Below are positions 1 through 11,058 of a stretch of 64,000 nt of DNA, one piece after another. The DNA is from Paraferrimonas sedimenticola (GTDB lineage Bacteria; Pseudomonadota; Gammaproteobacteria; Enterobacterales; Shewanellaceae): positions 1 through 64,000 of the forward strand of contig NZ_NRIR01000007.1 in the NCBI RefSeq assembly GCF_002282855.1, read 5' to 3'. The number at the start of each line of letters is the position of its first letter. Positions within the stretch are counted from its first letter, which is position 1. A program made the position numbers and the translations under genes. The notes beneath the pieces are model-generated. The model was not told where the DNA came from. It did not search any database and saw only the letters and a program-made list of their open reading frames with translations.

Positions 1-76
1 TGGAGCGAGTAACGAGGTTCGAACTCGTGACCTCGACCTTGGCAAGGTCGCGCTCTACCAGCTGAGCTATACTCGC
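1..76 (-). tRNA. tRNA-Gly (anticodon GCC)
   Basis: Read on the minus strand, the 76-nt segment folds as a full tRNA. The acceptor stem starts GCGAGTA and pairs with TACTCGC, followed by discriminator T and an encoded CCA at the window edge. The D-arm is AGCTCAGCTGGTAGAGC, the T-loop is GTTCGAACC, and the anticodon loop CTTGCCAAG carries GCC. It decodes GGC/GGU glycine codons. It is the downstream member of a tandem pair identical to the copy at 104-179, and more tRNA genes may follow outside the window. Confidence 0.97.
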
Positions 77-103
77 ATCTCTAATTTTTACCGGTAAGTT
101 GAT

Positions 104-179
104 TGGAGCGAGTAACGAGGTTCGAACTCGTGACCTCGACCTTGGCAAGGTCGCGCTCTACCAGCTGAGCTATACTCGC
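104..179 (-). tRNA. tRNA-Gly (anticodon GCC), second copy
   Basis: Identical in sequence to the tRNA at 1-76, including the encoded CCA, with 27 nt between the two genes. It is the promoter-proximal copy: a near-consensus stable-RNA promoter lies just upstream on the minus strand at 231-258. Tandem identical tRNA-Gly(GCC) genes transcribed together are common in gammaproteobacteria and raise the dose of a heavily used tRNA. Confidence 0.97.
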
Positions 180-230
180 ATCAACTTACTGCTATGGGTG
201 ACTCGGTCGCCATCCCTTAGCGAGAGCCGC

Positions 231-258
231 ATTATAGGCAATTTTAGTGACCATGCAA
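231..258 (-). promoter_or_regulatory. stable-RNA promoter of the tRNA-Gly operon
   Basis: On the minus strand, TTGCAT (258-253) and a perfect TATAAT (236-231) are separated by 16 bp. A G+C-rich discriminator (GCGGC) follows the -10, as in stringently controlled rRNA and tRNA promoters. It sits about 50 nt before the first tRNA and just after the end of orn. Confidence 0.8.
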
Positions 259-287
259 CCCCCGATCGCGAATTTTAAATCGTTTGC

Positions 288-833
288 TCAAATTTTGAAT
301 ACATGCTCGCGATAGAATTTGAGCTCTTCCACCGACTCTCGAATATCATCCAGCGCCTGGTGAGTATTCTTCTTCTTAAAGTTTTTAAGCACTTGCGGTG
401 CCCAGCGGCGAGTAATCTCTTTTACTGAGCTCACGTCTAGGTTGCGGTAGTGGAAAAAATCTTCCAGCTCCGGCATGTAGGCATTTAGAAAGCGTCGGTC
501 TTGGCCAATGGAGTTGCCACACATGGGCGACTGCCCTTTGGGCACGTATTGCTCCAAGAAGTCGATGGTTTGGCGTATGGCTTTCTCTTCGTCGATATCG
601 CTGGCTTTTACTCGCTCAACCAAGCCCGATTGACCATGGTGCTTTTGATTCCACTCGTCCATCAATGCCAGTTGCTCATCGCTTTGATGAATGGCCAACA
701 CAGGCCCCTCGGCAATTAAGGTGAGGTCTTTGTCAGTAACCAAAGTGGCGATTTCAATAATCTTGTCCACCTTTGGGTCCAATCCGGTCATTTCCAGATC
801 CACCCAAATCAGATTTTGCGCGTCTTGCGTCAT
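288..833 (-). CDS. orn: oligoribonuclease
   Basis: 3'-to-5' exoribonuclease of the DEDDh family that degrades 2-5 nt RNA and pGpG in the cytoplasm. At 181 aa it has the usual family length. The Exo I motif holds Asp12 and Glu14 (VDLEMTGLD), and the Exo III motif [10 protein letters not shown] near residues 158-167 supplies the catalytic His and Asp. The gene is divergent from rsgA across about 90 bp, the same arrangement as in E. coli. Its 3' end lies against the tRNA-Gly promoter. Confidence 0.97.
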   Translation of the reverse strand: MTQDAQNLIWVDLEMTGLDPKVDKIIEIATLVTDKDLTLIAEGPVLAIHQSDEQLALMDEWNQKHHGQSGLVERVKASDIDEEKAIRQTIDFLEQYVPKGQSPMCGNSIGQDRRFLNAYMPELEDFFHYRNLDVSSVKEITRRWAPQVLKNFKKKNTHQALDDIRESVEELKFYREHVFKI

Positions 834-924
834 GTGCGACGGCGCTCCCTTTCTTAGTAACTTGAAACAGAAAGTAGTATGATACGCCCTTGATTTTGAG
901 ACAAGCCATCAACGAGCCCCATTT

Positions 925-1965
925 GTGACCAAGCGTAAGAAGTTGAGCAAAGGCCAGCTACGCCGTATTAAAGCCAATCGCTCCAAAAAGCTGCAAGCCC
1001 GCGAAGATGCGCCCCTAGTGGACGACGCCAGCTTAGGGCCTGAGCAAGACGCTGTTGTGATTAGCCGCTTTGGTCAGCACGCCGAAGTCGAAACTCAAGA
1101 CGGTCATAGGGTCAAAGCGCAAATTCGCCGCACCGTGGACTCGTTAGTCAGTGGTGACCAGGTGTTGTTTCGCGCTTCAAAAACCGATGACGGTGGTGTG
1201 ATTGAAGCGGTTCATCCGCGCCGTAGCATGCTGACTCGCCCAGACTATTACGACGGCGTCAAAGTGGTAGCAGCGAATATTGACCATATTTTTGTGGTGT
1301 CCAGTCCACTGCCGGCCTTCTCTAGTCAGATTATCGACCGCTACTTAATTGCCGCCGAAGACACAGGCATTGAAGTCAGTATTGTGCTCAATAAAACCGA
1401 CTTAATGACTGATGAACTTCGAGACGAACTCGACCAGGCCTTGGAAATCTATCGCCAATTAGGTTATCGAGTGATCCTCGCCAGTGCCAAATCTGCCGAG
1501 GGCGTGGCTGAACTTGGCGAGTGCATGGCGGACCAGGTCAACATTCTGGTAGGGCAATCGGGTGTGGGCAAATCCTCGTTAGTAAACGCGCTTTTACCTC
1601 AGGCTGAGTTGCTCGAAGGTGCCGTGTCCGATAACTCGGGATTGGGCCAGCACACCACCACAGCCGCTAAATTACTCAAGTTGGACAAAGGCGGCGCCTT
1701 AATCGACTCGCCGGGCGTTCGCGAGTTTGGCTTGTGGCACATGGATCCGGAGCGAGTGACTTGGTGCTATCGAGAATTTCGAGACTTAATAGGGACTTGT
1801 AAATTTCGCGACTGTAAACATAATGATGACCCGGGCTGCGCAATTACCGAAGCGCTGGCAAATGGAGACATCGACGAAATGCGCTACTTCAACTATTTGC
1901 GCATTATAGAAAGCATGGCCGAGCAAAAGGACTCGCGTCATATCAAACAAAAGCCGCTGGATTAG
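925..1965 (+). CDS. rsgA: ribosome small-subunit-dependent GTPase A
   Basis: Circularly permuted GTPase that acts in late 30S subunit maturation. The GTPase motifs appear in permuted order: G4 NKTD at 156-159, G1 GQSGVGKS at 210-217, G3 DSPG at 261-264. An OB-fold domain lies before them, and a C-terminal zinc knuckle uses Cys292, Cys297, His299 and Cys305. The lysine/arginine-rich N-terminus (KRKKLSKGQLRR) is typical. It starts at GTG and is 346 aa, normal for the family. psd follows 18 bp later on the same strand. Confidence 0.96.
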   Translation: MTKRKKLSKGQLRRIKANRSKKLQAREDAPLVDDASLGPEQDAVVISRFGQHAEVETQDGHRVKAQIRRTVDSLVSGDQVLFRASKTDDGGVIEAVHPRRSMLTRPDYYDGVKVVAANIDHIFVVSSPLPAFSSQIIDRYLIAAEDTGIEVSIVLNKTDLMTDELRDELDQALEIYRQLGYRVILASAKSAEGVAELGECMADQVNILVGQSGVGKSSLVNALLPQAELLEGAVSDNSGLGQHTTTAAKLLKLDKGGALIDSPGVREFGLWHMDPERVTWCYREFRDLIGTCKFRDCKHNDDPGCAITEALANGDIDEMRYFNYLRIIESMAEQKDSRHIKQKPLD

Positions 1966-1983
1966 CCAGCTAGGAAACATACA

Positions 1984-2892
1984 TTGGACAAGTTTTTCAT
2001 CTTTCTACAATACGTCATGCCTAAGCATGCCCTGTCGCGCTTGGTAGGTTGGCTGGCGGCTAAGCCTCGTGGCATTGTGACTCGAACCTTCATCAACTGG
2101 TTTGCCGATAAGTATCGGGTCAACATGGACGAAGCGGCTGAGCCAGATACCTCTAAGTACGCCAGCTTCAACGACTTTTTCACTCGAGCTCTGAAAGACG
2201 GTGCTCGCCCGATTGTGGCCGATGACAAGGTGCTAGCGCACCCGGTAGATGGCGCGGTCAGCCAGTGTGGTCCCATCGAGTCTGGCCGAATTTTTCAGGC
2301 CAAAGGTCATGACTTTACCGCCCAAGAACTGCTTGGCGGTGATAGCCGTGACTCCGACGTGTATAACAATGGTCAGTTCGCCACCATCTATCTGTCACCG
2401 CGCGACTACCACAGAATCCATATGCCAATTAAAGGCACCCTGCGCAAGATGACCTATGTGCCGGGCGATTTGTTTTCAGTAAACCCGCTAACCGCGCAAA
2501 ATGTGCCGCGCCTGTTCGCTCGCAACGAGCGCGTCGTAGCGATTTTTGACACGGAAATTGGCCCTATGGCCATGGTGCTCGTAGGTGCCACCATTGTGGC
2601 GAGCATCGAAACTGTATGGGCTGGTACCGTCACTCCACCAGCGGGTAAACAGGTCTTTAGTTGGGATTACGACCAGCTCGCCGAGCCTATTGTGTTGGAC
2701 AAGGGCGAAGAAATGGGCCGCTTCAAGCTGGGTAGCACTGTGGTCTTGTTGTTTGGCGAAAACGCCATTGAGTCGTTTGCTGAGGGTGTTGAGCCACAAG
2801 CGCCAACCGTCATGGGGACTCCGTTTGCGCACATTGCCAATGGCGATGTTGAGCAAAATGTCGAACAAGATGCTGAGCAGACTGAGCAATAG
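1984..2892 (+). CDS. psd: phosphatidylserine decarboxylase proenzyme
   Basis: Makes phosphatidylethanolamine from phosphatidylserine at the inner membrane. The LGST motif near residues 249-252 is the self-cleavage site; its serine becomes the pyruvoyl cofactor and separates the beta and alpha chains. The start is TTG, supported by AGGAAA about 7 nt upstream and by the fit of the N-terminus ([19 protein letters not shown]) to E. coli Psd. The C-terminus carries an extra acidic tail with VEQ repeats. The tail overlaps the start of the next gene by 23 nt. Confidence 0.95.
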   Translation: MDKFFIFLQYVMPKHALSRLVGWLAAKPRGIVTRTFINWFADKYRVNMDEAAEPDTSKYASFNDFFTRALKDGARPIVADDKVLAHPVDGAVSQCGPIESGRIFQAKGHDFTAQELLGGDSRDSDVYNNGQFATIYLSPRDYHRIHMPIKGTLRKMTYVPGDLFSVNPLTAQNVPRLFARNERVVAIFDTEIGPMAMVLVGATIVASIETVWAGTVTPPAGKQVFSWDYDQLAEPIVLDKGEEMGRFKLGSTVVLLFGENAIESFAEGVEPQAPTVMGTPFAHIANGDVEQNVEQDAEQTEQ

Positions 2893-3742
2893 CCCCCTCA
2901 CCCAATTACACACAGCGGTGCTGCTTTTTGGCGGCACCGCCCTTTTCTCTAAGCTAGTCCCCCTACCTGCACTCGATATCACCTTCTGGCGCTGCGCCAT
3001 GGCGGCTATTGCCATCGCTTTGATCATTCGCCTCTCGGGTCAAAAACTTCGACTGCAAGCTACCAAGGATTACGGCTGGGCGTTTGTGCTGGGCACCCTA
3101 GTCTGTTTGCACTGGGTGACCTATTTCGCCTCCATGCAAATGTCCACCGTCGCCATTGGGGTTATTGCCTTCTTCAGCTATCCGGTGATGGTGGTGCTGA
3201 TGGAACCCTACTTCACAGGCAACAAACTGGCACCGGTGGACTTACTGGCAGCCATTTTAGTGTTCAGCGGTATCGCCTTGATGATGCCGGACTTTGATTT
3301 GAGCAATGAGATCACTCAGGGCGTACTGCTTGGGGTATTGTCGGCGGCCTTGTTTAGCGTTCGCAACCTGCTCTACAAGAGGCACTTTTCTCAGTACTCA
3401 GGCCAGCAGGCGATGATGTACCAAAGCCTGGTGGCAGTTCTAATATTGGCGCCTTTTGTGGGCGAGCAGCATCTTGAGATGGCATTTGACGACTGGGGGT
3501 TGTTGGCCATGCTAGCCCTGCTATTTACCGCTTTGCCACACTCCATGTTCAACGCCGCATTGTCCCAACTACCCGCCAAAACCGTAGGCTTGATCAATTG
3601 CCTACAGCCTTTGTACGCCACCGCTCTCGCCCTGATAGTTTTGGCCGAAGTGCCAAGCGTGACTACGCTGCTAGGCGGCGCACTTGTAGTAAGCACCGCC
3701 ATGTACGAAACTCAAAAGACCCGTAAAACTCGCAGAAAATAA
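2870..3742 (+). CDS. DMT-superfamily (EamA) transporter
   Basis: Predicted inner-membrane transporter of about 290 aa with some ten hydrophobic segments in two repeated EamA halves, typical of drug/metabolite exporters. The substrate cannot be told. ATG at 2870 is the probable start; ATG at 2855 is an alternative. The open frame runs further upstream, but only as a shadow of psd. The gene overlaps the end of psd, so translation is probably coupled. In E. coli psd is followed directly by mscM, so this gene is an insertion into that pair. Confidence 0.85.
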   Translation: MLSRLSNSPLTQLHTAVLLFGGTALFSKLVPLPALDITFWRCAMAAIAIALIIRLSGQKLRLQATKDYGWAFVLGTLVCLHWVTYFASMQMSTVAIGVIAFFSYPVMVVLMEPYFTGNKLAPVDLLAAILVFSGIALMMPDFDLSNEITQGVLLGVLSAALFSVRNLLYKRHFSQYSGQQAMMYQSLVAVLILAPFVGEQHLEMAFDDWGLLAMLALLFTALPHSMFNAALSQLPAKTVGLINCLQPLYATALALIVLAEVPSVTTLLGGALVVSTAMYETQKTRKTRRK

Positions 3743-3800
3743 ATGGCTTGCTGGACAATTGCTATATTAGGCAGATAATGGGCGCCTGCGCTCTTTTGCT

Positions 3801-6800
3801 TTGAGCATCGTAATATTGGTTAATCGTTTCATTTTCATTTTGTGCGTGTTGTGCATGACTTTGGTCAGCTCGGCAGCGCTCGCTAACAATCCTTTCTCTC
3901 CACAACGCATGGGGTTGGGTAACAGCGCCCTAAGCGCCAGCGCCAAAGACGTAGACGCTCAAATTTCCGAGCTCAACTTAGCCATAGAGCAAATCAAGCA
4001 ACGGGAAGCCGAACTTCGCCAGCAAGTCAGCAATTACTCCGAGCGGGAAAAGGGCCTGCAGCACCAAATTGAGCAAGCCAAACAGCACCTATACCCCAAT
4101 CAGCAAGCGCTAACCAATCAATTGGAAAACGCGCATCGTCGTTTAACTCAACTCAAGCAAGCCGAAGCCCAACTGGCCTTGGAGCTCAGCCAATACGGCC
4201 AGCGTCAGCGCGAACTTCCCAGCCTGATTCGACAGGCCAAGCAAGCGCTTGCACAGCAAATTGAAAGTCAAGACGAAGCACCACAAGACGCCAAACTGGC
4301 TCGCCTGCAACGGCTACGAGAAACCTATTTGCGTCATTCCTTGCAAGTATTAGAAGCTGAACAGGAATTGGCCTCACCGCTGCAAACCCTCAAACAGTTG
4401 CGACTGGAGCACAAACGCGCCCAGATCATTACTCAAGACGATCTGTTAGAGCAGCTCAATTTAATGAGCCAGCAGGCACGCAGCACCAACGCCGAACGCG
4501 CGCTGGAACTAACCCAAGGTCAGCTCGAACAGGTCAAGAACCCGTTATTGCGCCCCATTCTCGAGCAAAACTTGACCTTGGCCAATGCCTTACAAGAATT
4601 GGCGGAAGCCACCGACGCGGCGCAATTAGAGCAGCAACAACTTGAAGTCTTGTATCAAAAACAGTCGCTGCAACTGTCTCAGCTCAACCAACAGCTGCAA
4701 TTGATGGAAATCAGCGCGGCCTATGGCGACAACTTACTCCAGCATCTATGGCAGCTCAAAGCGCCACCATCGGCCAGTCAGCTGGAGTCCAAGCTAAACG
4801 ATGCGCGCTTGTATCAATTCCAATACCAACAGCAACAAGGGCAACTGCAACGACAGCTTCCACAAGATCGCGCCCCAAAAAACGAACGCGAACAACTCTT
4901 GTTGTTCCAATTGCAGTTGCTCGATGAGTTAGTGGAGCAGTTTGGCGAGCATGTGACCGAACTGACTCGATTACGGGTGGTATACGAGCAATTGTCTCAG
5001 CAATACTCCAGTATCGAGGGACTGCTGAACGAACACTTGTTTTGGGTGCCCAATGCGGTGCCAATTAACAGCTTTTGGCTGGGTAATCTGGGCAACTCGC
5101 TGATATGGATGCTGGGCAGTAGCGAGTGGCAAAGCTTGTACGACGCCAACGAAGAGCTGTCCCATCTTTGGGCTTGGTGGCTAATCCTGCTGGTATTGTT
5201 TTTGGTGGTGCACGACATTGTCAGCCGACCTTACCAAACCCTGCTGAAAGAACAGGTGCAGTACGTTGGTAAAGTAACCCAAGATGGCTTTAGCCACACC
5301 CTGACCATTTTGGCAGCCTCTATTGGCTATGCTGCCTTGCTGGCCATTCCAGTGATTTTGGCGGGCTTTATCTACCTGGCCAGTGACGTTACTTTTGTGC
5401 GCGCGGTTGGGGTGGGGATTGCTTCGGTGGGCAGCCTGTTTTTCTTGTACCGGCTAGCGGTGCAGCTGGCCCATCCACACGGTGTACTGATAGGTCACTT
5501 CCGCCGTAAACCCGAAATGGTCAACGACGCGCTCAAGCTATTCTTTCGCTTCAGTTTAATCAGCCTGCCCTTGGTCGGCTTACTGGGCTTTAGTGAGTTT
5601 CTGGACAACTCACTGTTTCGCAACAGCATTGGCCGTGGCGTGTTCATTCTTTTCGCCTTGGTGCTTTGGTATTTCTACCTGCGTCTCAACCGCCTATTGC
5701 GCGGTTATCGCATGCTAAAAAACCCCGACAAGAACCAGCAGTTGCTAGAGCGCGGCCTGTGGTTGGTGTTGCTGATATTCCCATTGGCTTGCGCGGGTTT
5801 GGCAATTAAGGGCTATTTCTACACAGCTTCGCAATTGCTGACCCAATTGCAGCTGTCGGTGCTGCTGGGGTTGACCTTCCAGTTGGCCTACATGATGGTC
5901 AAGCGCTGGATGCTGATCGAGCAGCGACGCATCGCGTTTGAGCGCGCTAAGGCTCGCCGCGCCGAGCAGTTAGCCCAGCGTGAAAGCTCCAGTGAGCCAA
6001 GCCAAGATCCCATTGTCGAGGCAATAGCCGAAAACGCCGATGACCAGATGCTCGACCTGGACACGATTCAGACCCAGTCCTTGGGACTAATGCGAACTCT
6101 GTTTATTCTGGGCTTTCTGTTAAGTTTGGTTGGCCTTTGGACGCAAACCCAAACCGCCTTCCTGTCGATGCTCGATGGGGTGACCCTGTGGAACACCATC
6201 AGTCAGGTTAATGGCATTGAGCAAGCGGTTCCCATTACGCTTAAATCTGTGTTGGCGGCGGTGATTATCGTCGGTGTGGCCTGGGTGATTGCCTCAAATC
6301 TACCCGGTTTGTTAGAGCTGGTGATCTTGCAACGACTCGAGCTCACCCCGGGCACAGGCTTTGCAATTGCCACTGTCAGTCGCTACCTAGTGGTTATGCT
6401 CGGTCTGTTCATCGCCTTTGGCTCAATCGGGGTCGAGTGGTCCAAATTACAATGGTTAATCGCCGCACTATCGGTTGGTTTAGGCTTTGGTCTGCAAGAG
6501 ATTTTCGCCAACTTTATCTCAGGTCTTATCATTCTCATGGAAAAACCGGTTCGGATTGGCGATACGGTCACCATTCGCGACCTGACCGGCACCGTGTCCA
6601 AGATTCAAATTCGGGCCACCACCATCATGGATTGGGACCGCAAAGAAATCATTGTGCCCAACAAGGCCTTCATTACCGAGCAGCTGATCAACTGGTCGCT
6701 ATCAGACCCAATCACGCGAGTCATCATCAAAGTCAGCGTGGCGCGAGATTCTGACCCCAGTTTGGTAGAAGCGCTGCTGCACCAATCGGTGAAAGAATCA

Positions 6801-7052
6801 GAGTTTGCGCTGGATTTACCTGAGCCAGAGGTTTGGTTCGCTGGATTTGGCCAGCACACTCAAGATTACGAAGTGCGCGCTTACGCCAAAGAGATGGCCG
6901 CTCGCTGGCCACTGAAGCACGACTTGCACAAGAAAATCAGCGCTCGCCTGAAGGACAATGGCGTGGACTTGGCTTATCCGCAGCTTGAGATCCACATGTC
7001 CGGGAAAGGGGGGACAAACCTCGGTGACGGTGGCAGTATACTCAAGTCCTAA
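3801..7052 (+). CDS. mscM: MscS-family mechanosensitive channel, large MscM/MscK type
   Basis: Inner-membrane channel of 1083 aa that opens under membrane tension to relieve osmotic downshock. It has an N-terminal signal peptide ending near ALA-NN (residue 29), then a long glutamine-rich coiled-coil periplasmic region to about residue 440 and many membrane helices. The conserved MscS pore helix and beta domain start near residue 875 (SVGLGFGLQEIFANF). The start is TTG. The position after psd matches E. coli mscM (yjeP). The gene 21 bp downstream is probably co-transcribed. Confidence 0.92.
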   Translation: MSIVILVNRFIFILCVLCMTLVSSAALANNPFSPQRMGLGNSALSASAKDVDAQISELNLAIEQIKQREAELRQQVSNYSEREKGLQHQIEQAKQHLYPNQQALTNQLENAHRRLTQLKQAEAQLALELSQYGQRQRELPSLIRQAKQALAQQIESQDEAPQDAKLARLQRLRETYLRHSLQVLEAEQELASPLQTLKQLRLEHKRAQIITQDDLLEQLNLMSQQARSTNAERALELTQGQLEQVKNPLLRPILEQNLTLANALQELAEATDAAQLEQQQLEVLYQKQSLQLSQLNQQLQLMEISAAYGDNLLQHLWQLKAPPSASQLESKLNDARLYQFQYQQQQGQLQRQLPQDRAPKNEREQLLLFQLQLLDELVEQFGEHVTELTRLRVVYEQLSQQYSSIEGLLNEHLFWVPNAVPINSFWLGNLGNSLIWMLGSSEWQSLYDANEELSHLWAWWLILLVLFLVVHDIVSRPYQTLLKEQVQYVGKVTQDGFSHTLTILAASIGYAALLAIPVILAGFIYLASDVTFVRAVGVGIASVGSLFFLYRLAVQLAHPHGVLIGHFRRKPEMVNDALKLFFRFSLISLPLVGLLGFSEFLDNSLFRNSIGRGVFILFALVLWYFYLRLNRLLRGYRMLKNPDKNQQLLERGLWLVLLIFPLACAGLAIKGYFYTASQLLTQLQLSVLLGLTFQLAYMMVKRWMLIEQRRIAFERAKARRAEQLAQRESSSEPSQDPIVEAIAENADDQMLDLDTIQTQSLGLMRTLFILGFLLSLVGLWTQTQTAFLSMLDGVTLWNTISQVNGIEQAVPITLKSVLAAVIIVGVAWVIASNLPGLLELVILQRLELTPGTGFAIATVSRYLVVMLGLFIAFGSIGVEWSKLQWLIAALSVGLGFGLQEIFANFISGLIILMEKPVRIGDTVTIRDLTGTVSKIQIRATTIMDWDRKEIIVPNKAFITEQLINWSLSDPITRVIIKVSVARDSDPSLVEALLHQSVKESEFALDLPEPEVWFAGFGQHTQDYEVRAYAKEMAARWPLKHDLHKKISARLKDNGVDLAYPQLEIHMSGKGGTNLGDGGSILKS

Positions 7053-7073
7053 CAGCTAAGTGGTTGCAGAGCC

Positions 7074-7799
7074 ATGAAAATCATTGCCCATCGCGGCGCC
7101 AGCGGACTGGCCCCAGAAAACACGTTAAAGGCCGTGGACCAGGCCTTAAAGAGCGAAGCTTGTGCCATTGAAGTGGACGTTTATCGCAGCGGCGATCGCT
7201 TAATGGTGATTCACGACCGCTGGCTGCATCGACGTACCAATGGCACCGGACAAATCACTCGTACTTCGCTGCAACAACTCGAAGCCCTGGATGCCGGCGA
7301 GGGCGAGAAGATCCCCTCGTTGCGACAAGTGCTAGAACGAGTGGCTGGGCGCTGTGACATCAATGTCGAGCTTAAGGGGGACGACACCCTTGAATTGGCC
7401 CACCAAGTGATTGACTACGCTTGCGAGCACTATGGCTTTAGCACCGACCAATTCTTATTGTCTTCATTTAATCATCACCTATTGGCCCAAAGTCGCCAGC
7501 TCAGGCCAGACCTGAAGCTAGGGGCCCTCACCGCTTGCCTGCCTGTGGATTTGGCCGCTTTTGCTCAGCAGCTGGGCGCATACTCAATCAACTGCGACGT
7601 GGACTTTACCAATCAAGCACTGGTCGAAGACGCGCATCAACGCGGACTAAAGGTGTTTGTCTACACGGTCGATGAGGAAGAAGACATAGAAATGTTGAGC
7701 CAGTGGAAAGTGGATGGCATTTTTAGCAATTTCCCATGCCGAGCCCGAGCAAAAACTGGCTCTAAGGTCAGCGCAGCGAAACAAGTCTGGGCAGATTAG
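7074..7799 (+). CDS. glycerophosphodiester phosphodiesterase
   Basis: A 241-aa GDPD-family TIM barrel that splits glycerophosphodiesters into glycerol-3-phosphate and an alcohol. His6-Arg7 (AHRGASGLAPENT), Glu33 and Asp35 (EVDV) and His47 (VIHDR) form the metal and catalytic site. No signal peptide is seen, so it resembles cytoplasmic UgpQ rather than periplasmic GlpQ. It starts 21 bp after the mscM gene and is likely transcribed with it. Confidence 0.93.
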   Translation: MKIIAHRGASGLAPENTLKAVDQALKSEACAIEVDVYRSGDRLMVIHDRWLHRRTNGTGQITRTSLQQLEALDAGEGEKIPSLRQVLERVAGRCDINVELKGDDTLELAHQVIDYACEHYGFSTDQFLLSSFNHHLLAQSRQLRPDLKLGALTACLPVDLAAFAQQLGAYSINCDVDFTNQALVEDAHQRGLKVFVYTVDEEEDIEMLSQWKVDGIFSNFPCRARAKTGSKVSAAKQVWAD

Positions 7800-7874
7800 C
7801 CGAATCCTAATCCTTTGACTACACTAGTGAAAACAGACAAGAAACCAACTCGGCGCTGCCGCTAAAGAGACACC

Positions 7875-8801
7875 ATGAGCCACAAACTGCTGGTATTAAC
7901 CCGCGATAACCAAGCCTATTATGACGCCCTGGCTAAGCACGACTTACCACAGTTGACAGTGCTCGATGACAGCCCCAATTCGGTTTTCGAAGCAAACATC
8001 TGGTTGGCTGAACCCAAATTAGCCGCGCCATTGCTGGCTCACGCCAGCAAGTTGGTGTGGATGCAGTCAACCTTCGCTGGCGTTGACGCTCTGATGAACC
8101 ACAGACGCCACACAGGTTACCAACTCACCAATATCAAGAACTTGTTTGGCCCTATGATGAGTGAGTACGTGTTTGGGCACGTATTGGCTTTGTATCGCCA
8201 CCACACTAAGTACTCGCAGTTGCAGCGCAACAGTCATTGGCAGGCTCTGCCGCTCAACCAGTTGCGTGGTAAGCGCTTGGTGCTCTTGGGTACCGGCGAC
8301 ATCGGCCAGCACCTGTGCAACACCGCTCATCAGTTCGGCGTAGAAGTGGTCGGGGTTAATCGAACCGGCCGAGCGCAAGCGCCATTTGACGTCACTCTGT
8401 CGATTGAACAATTGGATACAGTGTTACCCAGTGCCGACCTGGTGGTATGCGTGTTGCCATCCACTGATGAAACGGTCAATTTGTTCAACAAACACCGTCT
8501 GCAACTACTCAAACCCGGTGCCATCTTTGTTAATGTCGGTCGCGGTGATTTGGTTGACGAGCAGGCTTTGATTTTACATTTATCACTCAATCCCACCAGC
8601 CATGCGATATTGGATGTATTCAAGCAAGAGCCACTGCCAGAGGATAACCCACTGTGGAAGTGCCAAAACGCCATTCTGACACCGCACGTGGCGGCGCCGA
8701 GTACCACCGAAGATGTGGTGCAGCAATTTGTTGATAACTATCACAGATTTATCTCTGAACAGCCATTGAGCAATCGCGTATCCTTTGCGCTTGGCTACTA
8801 A
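7875..8801 (+). CDS. D-isomer 2-hydroxyacid dehydrogenase
   Basis: NAD(P)-dependent dehydrogenase of 308 aa acting on 2-keto/2-hydroxy acids. The Rossmann motif is LGTGDIGQHL. The catalytic Arg lies in NVGRGDLVDE, the Glu in FKQEPLPEDNPLW and the His in LTPHVAAPS. It is closest in layout to glyoxylate/hydroxypyruvate reductases (GhrA type), but the substrate cannot be fixed from sequence. It has its own 75-bp upstream gap after the phosphodiesterase gene. Confidence 0.9.
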   Translation: MSHKLLVLTRDNQAYYDALAKHDLPQLTVLDDSPNSVFEANIWLAEPKLAAPLLAHASKLVWMQSTFAGVDALMNHRRHTGYQLTNIKNLFGPMMSEYVFGHVLALYRHHTKYSQLQRNSHWQALPLNQLRGKRLVLLGTGDIGQHLCNTAHQFGVEVVGVNRTGRAQAPFDVTLSIEQLDTVLPSADLVVCVLPSTDETVNLFNKHRLQLLKPGAIFVNVGRGDLVDEQALILHLSLNPTSHAILDVFKQEPLPEDNPLWKCQNAILTPHVAAPSTTEDVVQQFVDNYHRFISEQPLSNRVSFALGY

Positions 8802-8866
8802 AAAACAGGGCTTTCTGCAGGGTGTCTCACAGTTTGAAAGCTGAATTGAGGCTCCCTTAACGCTCG

Positions 8867-8899
8867 TTCAGCTTAGGTTCATTTGTTCCGGTCTAATCT
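8867..8899 (+). promoter_or_regulatory. TTCA direct-repeat promoter of the 57-codon gene
   Basis: TTCA at 8867-8870 and again at 8878-8881, exactly 11 bp apart, followed by a -10-like TAATCT at 8894-8899 that starts 16 bp after the second box. No good -35 is present. Direct repeats with one helical turn of spacing at the -35 position are typical of OmpR-family activators. The same geometry occurs before the genes at 60047 and 60634. Confidence 0.5.
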
Positions 8900-8955
8900 T
8901 GTTCGCATAAACAAAAAACAGACCAGGCGTTAACACGCCGAAGGACAATAATCGA

Positions 8956-9129
8956 ATGTACTCAGATAATTTCCATAAGTGGACCTACCGCCTAGGTACT
9001 TTGATCATGCTATCTCTATTGGCTTTCGCTTTGTTCTCTAGTCCATCACAAGCGCCCTTAGCGCCATCACTAGATCTTAATTTTATTGAAGGCTGCGCTG
9101 CCGAGCTGCTACCGACGCCTTGCCACTAA
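8956..9129 (+). CDS. small exported or membrane protein, unknown function
   Basis: A 57-codon ORF not recognised as a known family. ATG is preceded by AAGGA with about 10 nt spacing. The protein has a short polar, Lys/Arg-containing N-terminus, a hydrophobic stretch at residues 14-30 (LGTLIMLSLLAFALFSS) and a small tail with two cysteines (EGCAAELL, TPCH). It could be a signal peptide with a tiny mature part or a single-pass membrane protein. The promoter with TTCA repeats resembles those of the acidic-repeat genes at 60047 and 60634. Coding status rests on the ribosome site, the hydrophobic pattern and the promoter only. Confidence 0.55.
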   Translation: MYSDNFHKWTYRLGTLIMLSLLAFALFSSPSQAPLAPSLDLNFIEGCAAELLPTPCH

Positions 9130-9301
9130 GGCCTCAATTGCTCTGCGAAACCGACGCCAAACTCGCTTGAGACAAGCCGTCGGCGCTAATCGCCGTGGTC
9201 AGCATCACTGACACAAGGGCAATACCCCATTGGCATTTGAATCCAGACGGTTGCCGAGCAAATACTGCGCCGCCAAAGCGCGCAATCGAATATCAAACAA
9301 T

Positions 9302-9336
9302 AAAAAACCCGGGAGCCTGTGGCTTCCGGGTTTTTT
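9302..9336 (-). terminator. bidirectional rho-independent terminator
   Basis: AAAAAACCCGGGAGCC pairs, with a few mismatches near the loop, with GGCTTCCGGGTTTTTT around a TGT loop. T-runs occur on both strands. It ends groEL on the minus strand and could also end the transcript of the small gene at 8956. Confidence 0.88.
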
Positions 9337-9373
9337 GTGGACTTTGCTGAAATCGCAAAGGCGTTGAGCAAGC

Positions 9374-11053
<1,680 letters not shown>

Positions 11054-11058
11054 TCAAC

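Noticed and set aside
1-179. Direct repeat of about 100 bp as a possible mobile-element or attachment-site duplication
   Set aside because: The repeat is fully explained by two tandem tRNA-Gly genes with short flanks; no integrase or element border is present.
2585-2869. N-terminal extension of the DMT transporter
   Set aside because: It lies wholly within psd in another frame, has no membrane pattern, and family members begin near the ATG at 2870.
9186-9371. 61-codon minus-strand ORF between groEL and the small gene
   Set aside because: It runs through the groEL terminator hairpin and has no ribosome site or recognisable sequence.
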